From Ornithodoros turicata (taxonomy: Eukaryota > Arthropoda > Arachnida > Ixodida > Argasidae), in contig NC_088201.1 of assembly GCF_037126465.1 (NCBI RefSeq), forward strand, positions 5,895,001 through 5,959,000: a stretch of 64,000 bases of DNA. Reading direction: 5' to 3'. Below, piece by piece: positions 1-9,746 of the stretch. Below the pieces are notes generated by a model that searched no databases, had not been told where the DNA came from, and was given only the letters and a program-made list of their open reading frames with translations. The stretch's first letter is position 1. Each line of letters starts with the position of its first letter. The position numbers and the translations under genes were made by a program.

Positions 1-1450
1 TGAATTACTGACAACAAATCTGCTCCTGGGAACCATATACGAAATGCTGACAAGTACATGCAAGATATTGTATGATACTTCACTCTGCGGCTTGCGTTAT
101 CCTGGTGGTGTACCGTAGCTTGTACTCCAATCATTCTAGAATAGTCGAACAGTTGTACACAGAGGCTTACTGCGCCGTGAAATTCGATCCCGGTGTACCC
201 AGGTCATCACTGTTTCTGCATCTTGAAAAGACACATGCATGAACAAGCCTTAGCTGACGTCAGACAGCTACACTCGCTCTCAAAAGCCGGTCACACATTA
301 AAAGAAAGAGAGGGACAAATGTAAAAAGAGAAGAGATACACACTGTTGCAAACTCACTGTTTCGTCCCGAATGGTGGCCACAGCCATCTCCTCAACGCGA
401 GGCACGTCTACAAAAAGCACCGCCACTTGTTTGTTTTGCGACAGCACAATTCATGGCTTTAATAATTGCGGAAGACACTCACCAATTGATTCAAGACGCC
501 CCTGTGTTGAAGGCGAATGGCCGCAGAACACACACCACCCAGTGCGGTCGCCGGCATGATCCTCAATCTTCTTCATGAACTCAGCACAATCACACTCATT
601 TTGCTTGCATCGACCCCAAAAGTTGCCGCGAATGTCCTCGGAAGTGAACATCAGTACAGCAACAACAAGACGGAAGAGTTCAAAGCCAACGAGTCGCAGA
701 GACAACTTGATCCAAGCCTGGACTCGAAGCTCCGAGCGTCCGCGTCCGTTCAGTTTGAATGTTTCAGCGCAGGCGCAGAAGACGCGAAACTTGTAGCAAA
801 TTCGTTCTTGTCCTCGTAATAAGGGTTACGGTTGAGAGTATGGGTGACTGGAATTACGTAAGGGTGATATTTGAAGGGTGACATCGATGACACGTCACTG
901 TCACCCTTGTAGCACGGTGCCGAAGCGTTACAGCGGGCTCATGTAACCCTTGGAATGGGTTCTAGACGAAGTAACCCATGGATTTAAGGGGGAAATGCCA
1001 ATGTAACCCCTGGAACACAGGTTACAGGCCGTTAAGGGGGACGATAAGGGGGACCGGATTTAGAGTGTAGTATGACCTATGAGTGATAGTTTCTGTGGTG
1101 TATGACCAGGAACAGACGGCGGGACAGCCCTATAGATCAAACATAGCGAGGTATGCCGAAGTTATGCCATCACCCATGGCATTTAAGCCGTCTCTGCCCT
1201 CTTTTTCGCTTCCGCCTATACCGATGAAGACCGCAGCGCAGACATTTGCTGACAGTCTCTCTGAACTCGGTTTGGGGAATCGCGATCTATAGTTAGTAAG
1301 TGACTGAGTCGGACCTGCAACGAATCTATAATGCATTTCCTCTACAGGCCGTGATGACGCATTGCTGAGTGTAGTAACTGTTGAAACGTTGTTTCACGTG
1401 CAAGAAACAGTCATCGTTTGCCTTATCGACGTGCACTCCTTTCTTACCAG
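1..1450. other. Non-coding region upstream of first recognised exon (intron or intergenic)
   Basis: No Ig- or PEVK-like open segment with splice sites is visible on the + strand. Positions 830-1065 carry repeated short GTAACCC/AAGGGTGAC motifs in both orientations, including an AAGGGTGAC...GTCACCCTT inverted repeat near 875-910. The first recognised exon starts in phase 1, so this is probably intron of the same gene. A possible minus-strand exon is listed separately. Confidence 0.6.
483..636 (-). CDS. Possible minus-strand exon of an unidentified Cys-rich protein
   Basis: On the minus strand an open segment is bounded by an AG acceptor (ending TTCCGAG, plus-strand 637-643) and a GTGAGT donor (482-477). 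It encodes a small Cys/His cluster: CKQNECDC, then about 20 residues later CVFCGHSPS. Cysteine pairs ending in C-x-x-C-G-H suggest a small zinc-binding fold. The spacing looks protein-like and is followed at once by a strong donor. No partner exons were found, so it could be one exon of an antisense or nested gene, a decayed copy, or chance. I do not recognise the protein. Confidence 0.3.
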
Positions 1451-1596
1451 GAAAGCCCTCCTCGCCCGAAGTAGTACCGACAGGAAAGGAACTGCAGCAA
1501 GGTCAACCACCGGAAGTGACGAAACAACCCACGTCAGTTACTGTAAGACCCGGAGAAAGAGCTACACTTCAGGCTACTGTTGTTGGCACTCCTAAG
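1451..1596 (+). CDS. Titin-like exon: linker and N-terminal half of Ig domain 1
   Basis: Acceptor CTTTCTTACCAG ends at 1450 and donor GTGAGC starts at 1597. The exon enters in phase 1 and leaves in phase 0. It encodes a Pro/Gly-rich linker and then strands A-B of an I-set Ig (PPEVTKQPTSVTVRPGERAT). The B-strand position usually held by Cys is Ala (LQATVVG). The domain is completed by the exon at 2505. Confidence 0.85.
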
Positions 1597-2504
1597 GTGA
1601 GCTCTAAGCGCAGTTGTCACAGGCAGCATGTATGTTGTCCTGAAAAAGTACAGTCTTGCATACAGTACAGTCAAAAGTACAGTCACAAGTGTCATATGTA
1701 TCATATGTTGCATGGAAGACGACATTCTTAGGTGTACTGGTCATCTCGAGATAACAGCCTTCCAAGAGTTTTCAAATCAGACTCAGCTAAGCTTGTCTCG
1801 GGGGCACGCAGCAGTACTGGCACAAAGCGTGGAATTACCCAAAGAGCGTATAACCCCCGTTTTCGGTCTGGGAACAGTAATCGCTCAACGGAACGTTAGG
1901 AACAAGCATGAGCTTAACGGCTGTTGGCCATGACGAGGAAAGCACCTTCACGAGCGAATGTAGAAACGCTCAGGACCACTATCAACCGAACTGCATAAGT
2001 CGCTGACATAATGTAACTGGCAACAGGAGAATCAAGCATTTAAAATCCCAGGAAAACTATGCCCCAGTGGCATGACACCTATACTGGTACCTAAGTTTTC
2101 TACAACTCGTACAGCTTGGGACAAAAGTTTACGGAACACGGCACTGGCACATTTCTTCATCGGAGCGGCCCCCTGTTAGGTATTAGGAAGAGATCGAACA
2201 AGAAACGAGTGACCGGCTATTCTGTTAATATTTCAGTATGTGTGTCTGCTCCTTTTGGCTGCTAGGGTGTCGTCCCAACAGCGAAAAACGATACCTCGGT
2301 GTTCCGTAAACTTTTGTCCCAAGCTGTACCTCCATACTGGAGATTCACATAGAAGAACCAGAACAGCAGCGGATGATATTGGTTACAACGCTGCTAGCCA
2401 TCAAGTTCTGGAATATACGGAGACAACAGAACCTGTTTCAATAACTCTCCCTATGTATTTGTATATGGTGCATTAATATGAGGCTGTGATTATTGTGCAA
2501 TTAG
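1597..2504 (+). other. Intron within Ig domain 1
   Basis: Phase-0 intron, 908 bp. It contains short GTACAGTC repeats near 1645-1690 and a 31-bp perfect inverted repeat listed separately. No exon candidate seen. Confidence 0.75.
2109..2329. repeat. 31-bp perfect inverted repeat (arms 2109-2139 and 2299-2329)
   Basis: The arm beginning GTACAGCTTGGGACAAAAGT at 2109 is the exact reverse complement of 2299-2329, with a 159-bp spacer. It is probably the ends of a small foldback/MITE-type element in the intron. No transposase frame is visible between the arms. Confidence 0.75.
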
Positions 2505-2706
2505 CCGGACGTCCAGTGGTACAAAGACGGACGACCTATCACAAGAGGTGACGTAGTTCCAGTCACAGAGACCGCCCCGGATGGAACGATCACAACGAAG
2601 CTGGTTGTCGAGAGGGCAACCTTGGAAGATGCCGGCACCTACTGGTGCGTCGCTAAAAACTGGTGGGGAAAAGCTGAAAGCGTCCGAGTCACACTTAACA
2701 TCAAAG
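2505..2706 (+). CDS. Titin-like exon: C-terminal half of Ig domain 1
   Basis: Acceptor GCAATTAG ends at 2504 and donor GTAAGA starts at 2707; phase 0 to phase 1. It encodes DVQWYKDGRPI (strand C with the core Trp), then LVVERATLEDAGTYWCVAKN, the classic E-F strand signature D-A-G-x-Y-x-C. Together with 1451-1596 this makes one complete I-set Ig domain with only the F-strand Cys. Confidence 0.9.
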
Positions 2707-2770
2707 GTAAGAAGCGATCTAGGGACGTACAAGAACGTTTATGAGCGGTATGCCATGATCATCGTTCCAG

Positions 2771-2877
2771 GTGCTAGGGAGCCACCACGGTTCGTGGAAC
2801 ATCTGGCACCGGAGGTTGTCATAAGTGGCCTCAGCGTCGTCTTGCGCTGCAAAGTTATCGGTTCACAGCCCATAACG
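2771..2877 (+). CDS. Titin-like exon: N-terminal half of Ig domain 2
   Basis: Acceptor ATCGTTCCAG ends at 2770 and donor GTAGAG starts at 2878; phase 1 to phase 0. It encodes PPRFVEHLAPEVVISG and the B strand VVLRCKVIG with the canonical Cys. The upstream intron is only 64 bp. Confidence 0.88.
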
Positions 2878-2951
2878 GTAGAGTAGCATGAAACAAGTGG
2901 TGTAAATGGTATGATGTGCACTTGACTACAAATGAAAATTTTGGCCAACAG

Positions 2952-3138
2952 GTCAAGTGGTACAGGAATAGGCGGGAAGTGAAACAAACTCCAGATTTCC
3001 GGATGGAATATAATCCCGAGTCCGGAAATGTTGTCCTTACAATCGCTGAAATCTTCCCGGATGATCAAGGGCTTTATTCTTGCAAAGCTGCCAACGAGTT
3101 TGGAGAGGACGAAACGTCAGCACCCGTCACAGTGACAG
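2952..3138 (+). CDS. Titin-like exon: C-terminal half of Ig domain 2
   Basis: Acceptor GGCCAACAG ends at 2951 and donor GTATGG starts at 3139; phase 0 to phase 1. It encodes VKWYRNRREVK, then the E-F signature IAEIFPDDQGLYSCKAANEF. Both canonical cysteines of Ig domain 2 are present. The intron position (between strands B and C, phase 0) matches Ig domains 1, 4 and 5. Confidence 0.92.
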
Positions 3139-3202
3139 GTATGGATATGACGTGATGCGTTTGAGTGTTCGAGATCAGATTTCATGCTTTTCCACCATAC
3201 AG

Positions 3203-3338
3203 ATATGGAGTTGTTGGACGCTGCACCTAAGGTACAGCCGCGCTTCGTTCTTCCCTTGCGCCCATCGTCATTTCCTGAAGGTGAACCTGCAATGCTTCGA
3301 GTTGAAGCGCACGGTGTTCCCGACCCCACGTTTTCCTG
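3203..3338 (+). CDS. Titin-like exon: N-terminal half of Ig domain 3
   Basis: Acceptor TCCACCATACAG ends at 3202 and donor GTGAGG starts at 3339; phase 1 to phase 2. It encodes VQPRFVLPLRPSSFPEGEPA and then HGVPDPTFSW. The core Trp codon is split across the intron. The B-strand Cys position is Val (LRVEAHG). Confidence 0.88.
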
Positions 3339-3657
3339 GTGAGGATTTTCGTTAGATATTTACCCATTCTCTTGTGGAAGCTATATCATTGACCATACTG
3401 AGTGCTAGCGACGATAACCGTTTACTGACGAGAGGCGCTGCTCGAAACTCGAATGCTCGAAGATATCGTATTTGAATTTCATAGTTTTGCAATGCGTATT
3501 GGGCGTTACGTGAAAGCTTAAAGCTTGCTTCAGTGTTCGTGATATTTCAAGTTTCTAAGGTAGGGTAAATAGTGCCGTTTATCAAAACTCAGCGACAGAA
3601 ACGCGTAAAATGGAACACGGTATGGCGACTAACTGGCGAGTTCCCTTGTCTTCGTAG
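3339..3657 (+). other. Intron within Ig domain 3
   Basis: Phase-2 intron, 319 bp, splitting the strand-C Trp codon (TG|G). Nothing else recognisable. Confidence 0.8.
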
Positions 3658-3833
3658 GTACTTTGAAGGCCGCCAACTGAAAAGTTCTCGCGACTTTCTC
3701 GTTACAACTGAAGGGCTCACCAGTAATGTAATGATAGCGGAGCTGTTCCCTGAAGACGCCGGCCCTTATGAGTGCCGTGCTCAGAACCCAGCTGGAAGAG
3801 CAACAACATCAGCAAATCTTAGTGTCTTACCTG
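3658..3833 (+). CDS. Titin-like exon: C-terminal half of Ig domain 3
   Basis: Acceptor CTTGTCTTCGTAG ends at 3657 and donor GTCAGT starts at 3834; phase 2 to phase 1. It encodes YFEGRQLKSSRDF, then AELFPEDAGPYECRAQNPAG, a standard Ig E-F signature with the F-strand Cys. Confidence 0.92.
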
Positions 3834-3923
3834 GTCAGTACACTTCTCGTTACGGCTTCACGTACTTGCTGTGTGACTCCGTGTTGCTCTATATGAAAGT
3901 ATTTTGTTACCTGATAAATGCAG

Positions 3924-4138
3924 CTGGTGGTCCAGAATCAGGTGCTGTGACGCTGGACGAAGCTGGTCTTCCAACTCCCCAGCCCGATGATCTTCCACAG
4001 ATGTCGGCCCCTATCTTTACGAAAGGCCTTGTATCGCAAACTGTTCCGGAAGGCGGATCCGTAGTGTTCGAGGGTCAGGTGTCGGCTTTCCCGGACGTCG
4101 TGTGCTTCACCTGGTATCTAAATGGAAGGGTGCTAAAA
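3924..4138 (+). CDS. Titin-like exon: linker and N-terminal half of Ig domain 4
   Basis: Acceptor ATAAATGCAG ends at 3923 and donor GTAAGT starts at 4139; phase 1 to phase 0. It encodes a linker of about 30 residues rich in Pro, Gly and acidic residues, then APIFTKGLVSQTVPEGGSVV and FTWYLNGRVLK. The canonical B-strand Cys is replaced by Gly (FEGQV), although a Cys lies just before strand C (VVCFTWY). Confidence 0.9.
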
Positions 4139-4248
4139 GTAAGTGTCACTAATGTAAGATCATTGGGTTCGTGATTAACTGTAATATACTAGGGCTTAGA
4201 ACGGAAAACAAAAACATGCACACATGATATACGTTGTTTCGAACGCAG

Positions 4249-4396
4249 TCGTCAAGAGATTTCCTGATCCACAGCGAGGGCACTAAAACAACCCTGAAAA
4301 TCGCCGAGGTGTTTGTGGATGACGCGGGAACTTTCTCGGTAACTGCTGAGAACCCCGTCGGTATCGCGACTTCTCGCGCGAAACTCACTGTAGAAG
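4249..4396 (+). CDS. Titin-like exon: C-terminal half of Ig domain 4
   Basis: Acceptor TTTCGAACGCAG ends at 4248 and donor GTAATG starts at 4397; phase 0 to phase 1. It encodes SSRDFLIHSEGTKTT and VDDAGTFSVTAENPVG. The F-strand Cys is replaced (FSVTAEN), so Ig domain 4 has neither canonical cysteine. Confidence 0.9.
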
Positions 4397-4490
4397 GTAA
4401 TGGAAAGCAGATATGGTGGCTTCGTCGTATTAATCCTCATTACGATAACCCTCCTCGTGTTGAAAACAAAAAATCTCTTTTGTTTTACAG

Positions 4491-4591
4491 TGGAGTCCAG
4501 TGAAGTAGAAAACTTGGAAGCACCTCGGTTCTTAACAGAACTCACTCCTGTGACAGTGATGGACGGCGGAGAGGCTAAACTTTCTGTCTAC
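4491..4591 (+). CDS. Titin-like exon: N-terminal half of Ig domain 5
   Basis: Acceptor TTTTGTTTTACAG ends at 4490 and donor GTGAGT starts at 4592; phase 1 to phase 0. It encodes APRFLTELTPVTVMDGGEA and LSVY. The following intron is only 57 bp and is open in frame, so it may sometimes be retained (see findings). Confidence 0.82.
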
Positions 4592-4648
4592 GTGAGTATA
4601 CAGGTACTGTCTTCAAGTGCATTCCTGTACCTGAGGAACATTGCACAG

Positions 4649-4856
4649 GTGACCGGAAAGCCTCCACCGCGTGTCACGTGGTACCACAACGACCGGGAAG
4701 TCAAGAACAACGCTGATGTGTGGACGACACTCCGAACGGACGGCTACTGCGAGCTCTTCATTTCAGAAGCGTTCCCCGAAGACATGGGCGAATACGTCTG
4801 CAAGGCCACGAATGTTGCAGGAACGGCTACCTGTAGGACGCACGTCCATGTCGAGG
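4649..4856 (+). CDS. Titin-like exon: C-terminal half of Ig domain 5
   Basis: Acceptor AACATTGCACAG ends at 4648 and donor GTATGT starts at 4857; phase 0 to phase 1. It encodes KPPPRVTWYHNDREVK, then EAFPEDMGEYVCKATN with the F-strand Cys. It ends the first block of five closely packed Ig domains. Confidence 0.92.
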
Positions 4857-5074
4857 GTATGTCGCTGCACGCAACTGTGGATGTAGGGAGCATTTGGGCG
4901 CGAGCAAGAGGGCGGACAGAGTGGACAAAATTACTGAAATCCAAGTATTCACAAGGAAATATTTTGCTCGTAGAAAAGTTTCTATGGCGTAGCATAGCGC
5001 ACTGTTGCTCCGAGATGCTCGTGATGTTGTGCCCTCATCGAAATAGCAGTAGCCCCGTGAGACACGTCATTATG

Positions 5075-5099
5075 AAAAAAAAAAAAAAAAAAAAAAAAA
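5075..5099 (+). repeat. Poly-A tract (25 A)
   Basis: An uninterrupted run of A in the intron, followed by a G-rich stretch. It could be the tail of an unrecognised retroposon or a simple homopolymer. Confidence 0.9.
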
Positions 5100-5678
5100 C
5101 AAGGTGGGGAGGGGGCTTTCTCGATTTGGGGGGGAGAGGTCCGCGAAGTTTTGGGCGTATAATATACTTTGGTGACTATAGTGATGTTAATTGCGTTAAA
5201 TTGTGTTAATCAGTTGATGACTTTCGTGAAAAAAAGAAAAGAAAAAAGAAGTAGAAGTATCGTCTTTTGGCCGCGGGGTAGTCAAGCAAGTCGGGCAAAT
5301 CAGAAACTCTCACCTGCAAATTCTTGTATCAGAATTTCTCGACATTTAACAGAAACTGGCTTCGAGTCGTTTTTAGAGCACAGACGATCGCAAATGCTGC
5401 ACACATGTGTGACTAAACTTGTTCTCGAGAAACCGTTTCGTAAATTCTTTCGTCGGCCGCTGGACACTTTGACTGGTAAGTTACAGCACTAGTTGACAGT
5501 TCTGAAACAGCTGAAGAACCCCTCGCAGACGACATTTACGGCCATCGCTTGGTGATCGAGCGCGTTTGAGAGCGTTGGGGCAAAATTTTTTTGGTCGACG
5601 AAGGTAGTCGAATACGTCGAAGGTTGCTCTCCAGATTTTCTGCAATAACAAACAGCGTTGGGCTAGTTGGTAAGCATA

Positions 5679-6460
5679 CGACATGGTAGAAAGCGGCACA
5701 AAAACACGGACTAGAAGAAGACGACAACACCAGCGCGGTTGAGGGTGTCTAAGGGTCAAACGGGTACTGACCAGGAGCGAGAGTCTAGGCGTAAGAAGTT
5801 CCTTGTCGTCCCGTATGTTCACTCTGTGTCTCATAACCTAAAGAAGGTGGGGGAACGTTTTGGGGTTAATGTGCTGTTTTCAGCCCCCTTTAAGCTGAGC
5901 AGGTTATCGGCGATTGTCAAGTCTCCTGCACGGAAGCCTATATGTGGTGTCCAATCCATTTGTGTCCTGTAGGTTAGGTGTGGTCTACAGTGTCCCCCTC
6001 TCGTGTGGTCGATTTTATATAGGCCAGACGGGTCGGTGCGTCAATATAAGGCTCAGAGAGCATGCTTCATCCTTGGGAGGCACACCCTCTGGGCATCTTG
6101 CGCTGCATTGTAGTAGATGTGGGTGCAACCCGATTTTTCGAGACACTGTAGTTGGTGCTGTGTCATCTAATGTCTTGACTAGAGAAATGGTAGAGGCCTA
6201 TGCTATCAATAGGACGGGTGTTAAGTGCGTGAGTCAGGCGTCGGTAACATTATCGGGGAGGGAGATTTTCTTCCTTGATAGCAGCGCATGGAGGACACTT
6301 ATCTCTGTTTGGGATGACCCTGATTGAGGCTGTTGCTTCCGTAGGTGGCGTCGCGGTGTGCGCGATTGTGTCTTTTGGTCACATTAAAATTGAGTTGTGA
6401 GTAAAGCGCTGTTGTTGTCGTCGTCTTCTGGTCCGTGTCTTTGCGCTTTCTACCATGTCG
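5679..6460 (+). mobile_element. Truncated Penelope-like element with inverted termini
   Basis: Arms at 5679-5736 and 6406-6460 are imperfect inverted copies of each other: one reads CGACATGGTAGAAAGCG and the other, reversed, the same with small differences. Between them lies a decayed reading frame ending in a GIY-YIG endonuclease domain. Penelope-like elements encode reverse transcriptase followed by GIY-YIG and are often 5'-truncated with inverted flanking copies. The reverse transcriptase core is missing here, so the copy is dead. Such elements are abundant in tick genomes, which supports the organism guess. Confidence 0.75.
5793..6327 (+). pseudogene. Penelope-like element ORF fragment, GIY-YIG endonuclease, frameshifted
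   Basis: A first segment (about 5793-5970) reads VPYVHSVSHNLKKVGERFGV followed by FSAPFKLSRL, the region that normally precedes the endonuclease. A frame change near 5940-5970 leads into a second segment (to 6327) with GVVYSVPLSCGRFYIGQTGR and NIRLREHASSLGG. This matches the GIY-YIG core: V-Y, then Y-I-G-Q-T, then R-L-R-E-H. The frame change and the missing reverse transcriptase mean it cannot make a working product. Confidence 0.75.
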
Positions 6461-7009
6461 CAGATTTTCTGGTTCTGTGCTCTCGGACACGCTCAGCTCC
6501 GGTTTTGGGAACCTTAGGGGCCTCGGTAATTTCGGCTTGTACCAAAACCTTCCGTGTGGGGGTACCCTCTCATGCGTTCAACAGCAGCTTTTAAAGGGAC
6601 GGTGAAGCGCAGAGATATGTATCGCCACTTTTAAGGCACCTTACAAGGTTTACGCTATTCTTGTATACTCAAACTCGAGTAAAGTAAACGAAACAAACCA
6701 AACTTATACGGTGATTATTTGGCAAGTTATCAGCGCGGACTGTCATACCGAGCTCCGATTTCGAGCGCTTACTCCCCATCCCCACTGTTCGCGCTAGTCG
6801 ACGAAACGACCTTGAAACTTGTATAGAGCCATTGTTGCTATCAGAAACCTTTCGCAAGATGCATTTTGCTGCAAGCGATGGTAAGCAACTTCCAAAACGT
6901 TACATAAAATTTCTCCAGTGTCAGTCACATAATCGATTGATGCCAATGTCACATCATGTCCTCAACCAATTTTATCCTCGCTTCCCACAATAAATGTATT
7001 ATTCCACGA

Positions 7010-7415
7010 TAGGTCTGAGAATGTTACCTGGGGCCCTCTTCTCGTCAAAGTAATCGACCTCGATTACTTTGTGTTTCGCCTGTCGTTGGTCGTTTCGTGA
7101 AGAAGGCGTGAAGAACGCACCGAACTCAGAGAATCGAGAATCGAGAATGGGGCGAGAACGTTGTCATTCGAGATGATGGTTGGCTAGGAGCGTGCTATGT
7201 GGTGAAGTTCATTTTTAAGAGTGTAGATAAAGCATGAAGAGTGCAGGATCAAGTGCTCCACTATTGGTTGAGGGCGCTTGACATTCATCTCTGTTGTTCT
7301 TCACGCCTTCTGCACGCAACGACCAATGGCAGGTGAGACACAAAGTAATCGAGGTCGAGACTTGGACGAGAATAGGGCCCCTGGGACCACGTTGTTCGAG
7401 AATAGCGAGCACAAT
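7010..7415. repeat. Foldback (inverted-repeat) element with nested MITE fragment
   Basis: The left arm (about 7031-7115, with AATCGACCTCGATTACTTTG) and right arm (about 7294-7400, with CAAAGTAATCGAGGTCGAGA) are inverted copies of each other, arms of roughly 90-100 bp. Between them, 7148-7225 is about 80 bases nearly identical to one arm of the complete element at 21883-22124. This looks like one short element inserted in another. Confidence 0.6.
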
Positions 7416-7567
7416 CGTCCAGAACATTTGTGCTACTGCGTTATAATTTTTTTTTTTTCTGAGTAGTGGAGCTTGCTTGTATTGTCATAACTGTGCAGAT
7501 AAAATGCAAGATGCGCTTTGCCTCATATTGTGTCATCGCCCTTTATTGTTTCTTAAATATGCTGTAG

Positions 7568-7758
7568 CATACGAATACGTCCCAGACTCGGAAGTGGCGT
7601 CGGCGACATACGACACGACGGCTGCAGGGAAGCAACACACTCAAGAGGACTCGTACTATTCCATGGACACGATGCAGAGCTTTTCTGAGTTAGACGAATC
7701 CGATATGGAGAAAATTCCTGACCTCCCACGTGACGACGGAAAACCACCGAAGGCCCCG
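7568..7758 (+). CDS. Titin-like exon: acidic Ser/Tyr/Asp-rich linker
   Basis: Acceptor ATATGCTGTAG ends at 7567 and donor GTAAGT starts at 7759; phase 1 to phase 0, matching both neighbours. It encodes 63 residues with no Ig strands, rich in Asp/Glu, Ser, Thr and Tyr (EDSYYSMDTM, then ELDESDMEKIPDLP) and turning proline-rich at the end (GKPPKAP). It is probably a flexible inter-domain linker. The next exon opens with a strongly basic stretch, giving a sharp charge reversal. Confidence 0.8.
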
Positions 7759-9055
7759 GTAAGTCTCACAATTCATAGCCAGAAGGTTCGTGCGCAAAGC
7801 AGCTATCTCTTTAAGCAGTCTAGTGGCAACGGTGCGTTCGGGTACGATTCAGCTGCACAAGACAAATACGGGGTATCTGCGCTAGCTGTGGTCAGATTTT
7901 TTTTAATGTACGAAAATGCCTTAAAGGGACTATCGCATCCATCTCAGACGATTCCGAAACTGTAGCGCCGTTTTACTCCGCGTTCATCGCTGATAATAAC
8001 GCCGAAAACCCGACGCGAATTGGCAGCGTTGTTCCTGTGTAGTTTGATATAAAACTTCGCAAGAGCAGACGACGCATTAGTGGGTTCCCTCTCCGGAAAC
8101 GTCACACGGACGAGGCCAATCACTGCTGCACCTATGATATGGAGAATACCAATCACGGAGCGGCCGGAGGGACCTTGGTAGCCTTGGCAACCGACAGACA
8201 GGCGGCCGGGCGGGCGAGCGAGGCGGAATGCTAGGGAACGGCGTCTTCTCTGTTACCGGCTCGCGGAACGTTGTTTCTGGTTAGTGTCGAACGTGTTCGT
8301 ACAGTCAGGAGCGTAACGCCTTGTTTCACGTAACATGGTTACGTCTGCACTCACACTGGTAAGCGAAAGCCAGCGTATTTACCGAGGACTTTTCACTTAG
8401 TATAGTGCGATGCGAACGCCAAGCAGACGATCTCGGAGACAATCGCCTGCGCTGCGCTCCTATTCGTGTGCCTCGCTTACGTCATCATCGTGTTGGCTGC
8501 AGATGGAATGCGGACCTTTAAAGCTCGATTACTTAATATTTAAGCTGTTTTCGGAAGAGAAATTTGGCAAAGTTGACTCTGAAACGGTGACGAACATTAT
8601 CCTATCGGTATCATACATACGTTCCCGGATGCGATCGTCCCTTTAATTACAATAATTGCTCACTTACGTTCATTTTGTATGGCTCTTCCTCCTCCTCCTC
8701 TGAGCATACATCTGCAGTACATCGGGTATCCGCGCGAGCAATATTACCGGGTAGGATGTCCGCGAAGGACAGCGAGGAAAAGAGCGTGCACCAAGAAGAT
8801 ATCACGGGAACAAATAGGAGTATCCGAACGAGCATCTCTGTTTAGCTTTGCTCCGTTTGCATGTGTTTGACAGTAAATTTCACAATTGTGACTTGATAGT
8901 ATCTTGAAAGTAACCTGTTACTTTTGTGAGTATTTAGTATTCTGTTCAAATACTTTTCACGGTTGAGTTTCAGGTACTTTGTGCCTGGTACCCAGTGACT
9001 TAACTTGAATACTTTTTTGAGTACCATGTACAAGTCTACCCTCTACGCTGTGCAG
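7759..9055 (+). other. Intron with a TTAA-flanked inverted-repeat element
   Basis: Phase-0 intron, about 1.3 kb, more than half of it occupied by the element at 7921-8646. No further coding candidate is visible. Confidence 0.75.
7921..8646. mobile_element. Non-autonomous DNA element with 20-bp terminal inverted repeats, TTAA ends
   Basis: The left end TTAAAGGGACTATCGCATCC and the right end (8627-8646) are inverted copies differing at one base. Both termini carry TTAA, the target sequence of piggyBac-type transposons. No transposase frame of useful length is present in its 726 bp, so it would be a MITE. Related ends occur near 6594 and at 30595-30979. Confidence 0.7.
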
Positions 9056-9267
9056 GGCAAAACCAAGCACCGTAAGCAGCCTCACAAGCGAAGGAAAAAG
9101 AGGACATCACGAGGAACCCCTGAAATACCGAAAGAGGTGATCCCACCCTGTTATGAGCCCGTGCAACCATGGGAGCCAGGCAGACGTAAAACCTCAGATC
9201 CAGGTTCCGCTCCCGTGTTTGTGGTTCCACTGGAAGATGTGGTCGTTCCACTTGGGCAGCCTGCCAC
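9056..9267 (+). CDS. Titin-like exon: basic linker and start of Ig domain 6 (cassette 1)
   Basis: Acceptor CTACGCTGTGCAG ends at 9055 and donor GTAAGT starts at 9268; phase 0 to phase 2. It starts with a basic stretch (KTKHRKQPHKRRKKRTSRG), continues with a Pro-rich linker (YEPVQPWEPGRRK) and ends in strand A-B sequence APVFVVPLEDVVVPLGQPAT. It is paralogous to the exon at 14397-14535, which ends VAPLQDVEVPAGYPAT at the same phase. Confidence 0.88.
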
Positions 9268-9746
9268 GTAAGTACACTGGGACAATCACAAAGGGGGCTG
9301 CTGTGCACTTTAGCACGGCTTAAGACAACAGGAGTGGACAATAGATTACCGATTGTCATTGATAGTAGTGGTACTATTGGATGTAATAAAGCTGAGAGAA
9401 ACATCGGCAGTCTTACAATGTCGTGGAGGGCCAAAAAGACCTACGTCTGAGTGCCGCCGACGATGATATGACTGTGGTATCTGTCTGTCACGCTACAGAT
9501 AGTTATCCCTAACATCGATACTAAACCCCACAGCATTTTTTGATAATTTTCTGTATCCCAGCTGTGTTCTTTTGTTTGCTTGAAAGCATTAGGGAATAGC
9601 AAGCCCACACCGTGGCTAACCTTTTTCTTCCCTTTTTCTTACTTTGCATTAAACATATCCCCCCCCCCCACAGCATGGGAAGATGCCTGAGCAGATGGGC
9701 TTTCTAGTAGGGGTACTTTGAAAGTATTTCCTGTTGTCTCATGTAG
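9268..9746 (+). other. Intron within Ig domain 6
   Basis: Phase-2 intron, 479 bp, with a short C run near 9660. Nothing else recognisable. Confidence 0.8.

Larger units (their letters stand above)
4857..7567 (+). other. Intron carrying a retroelement remnant and foldback repeats
   Basis: A 2.7-kb phase-1 intron. It holds a 25-base A run (5075-5099), a Penelope-like element remnant (5679-6460), a single end resembling the TTAAAGGGAC-type elements near 6594, and a foldback element with a nested fragment (about 7010-7415). No additional Ig or PEVK exon was recognised. Confidence 0.75.

Noticed and set aside
8410..8646. 78-residue + strand open frame
   Set aside because: It lies inside the TTAA-ended inverted-repeat element and runs into its right terminal repeat. 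No known protein motif.
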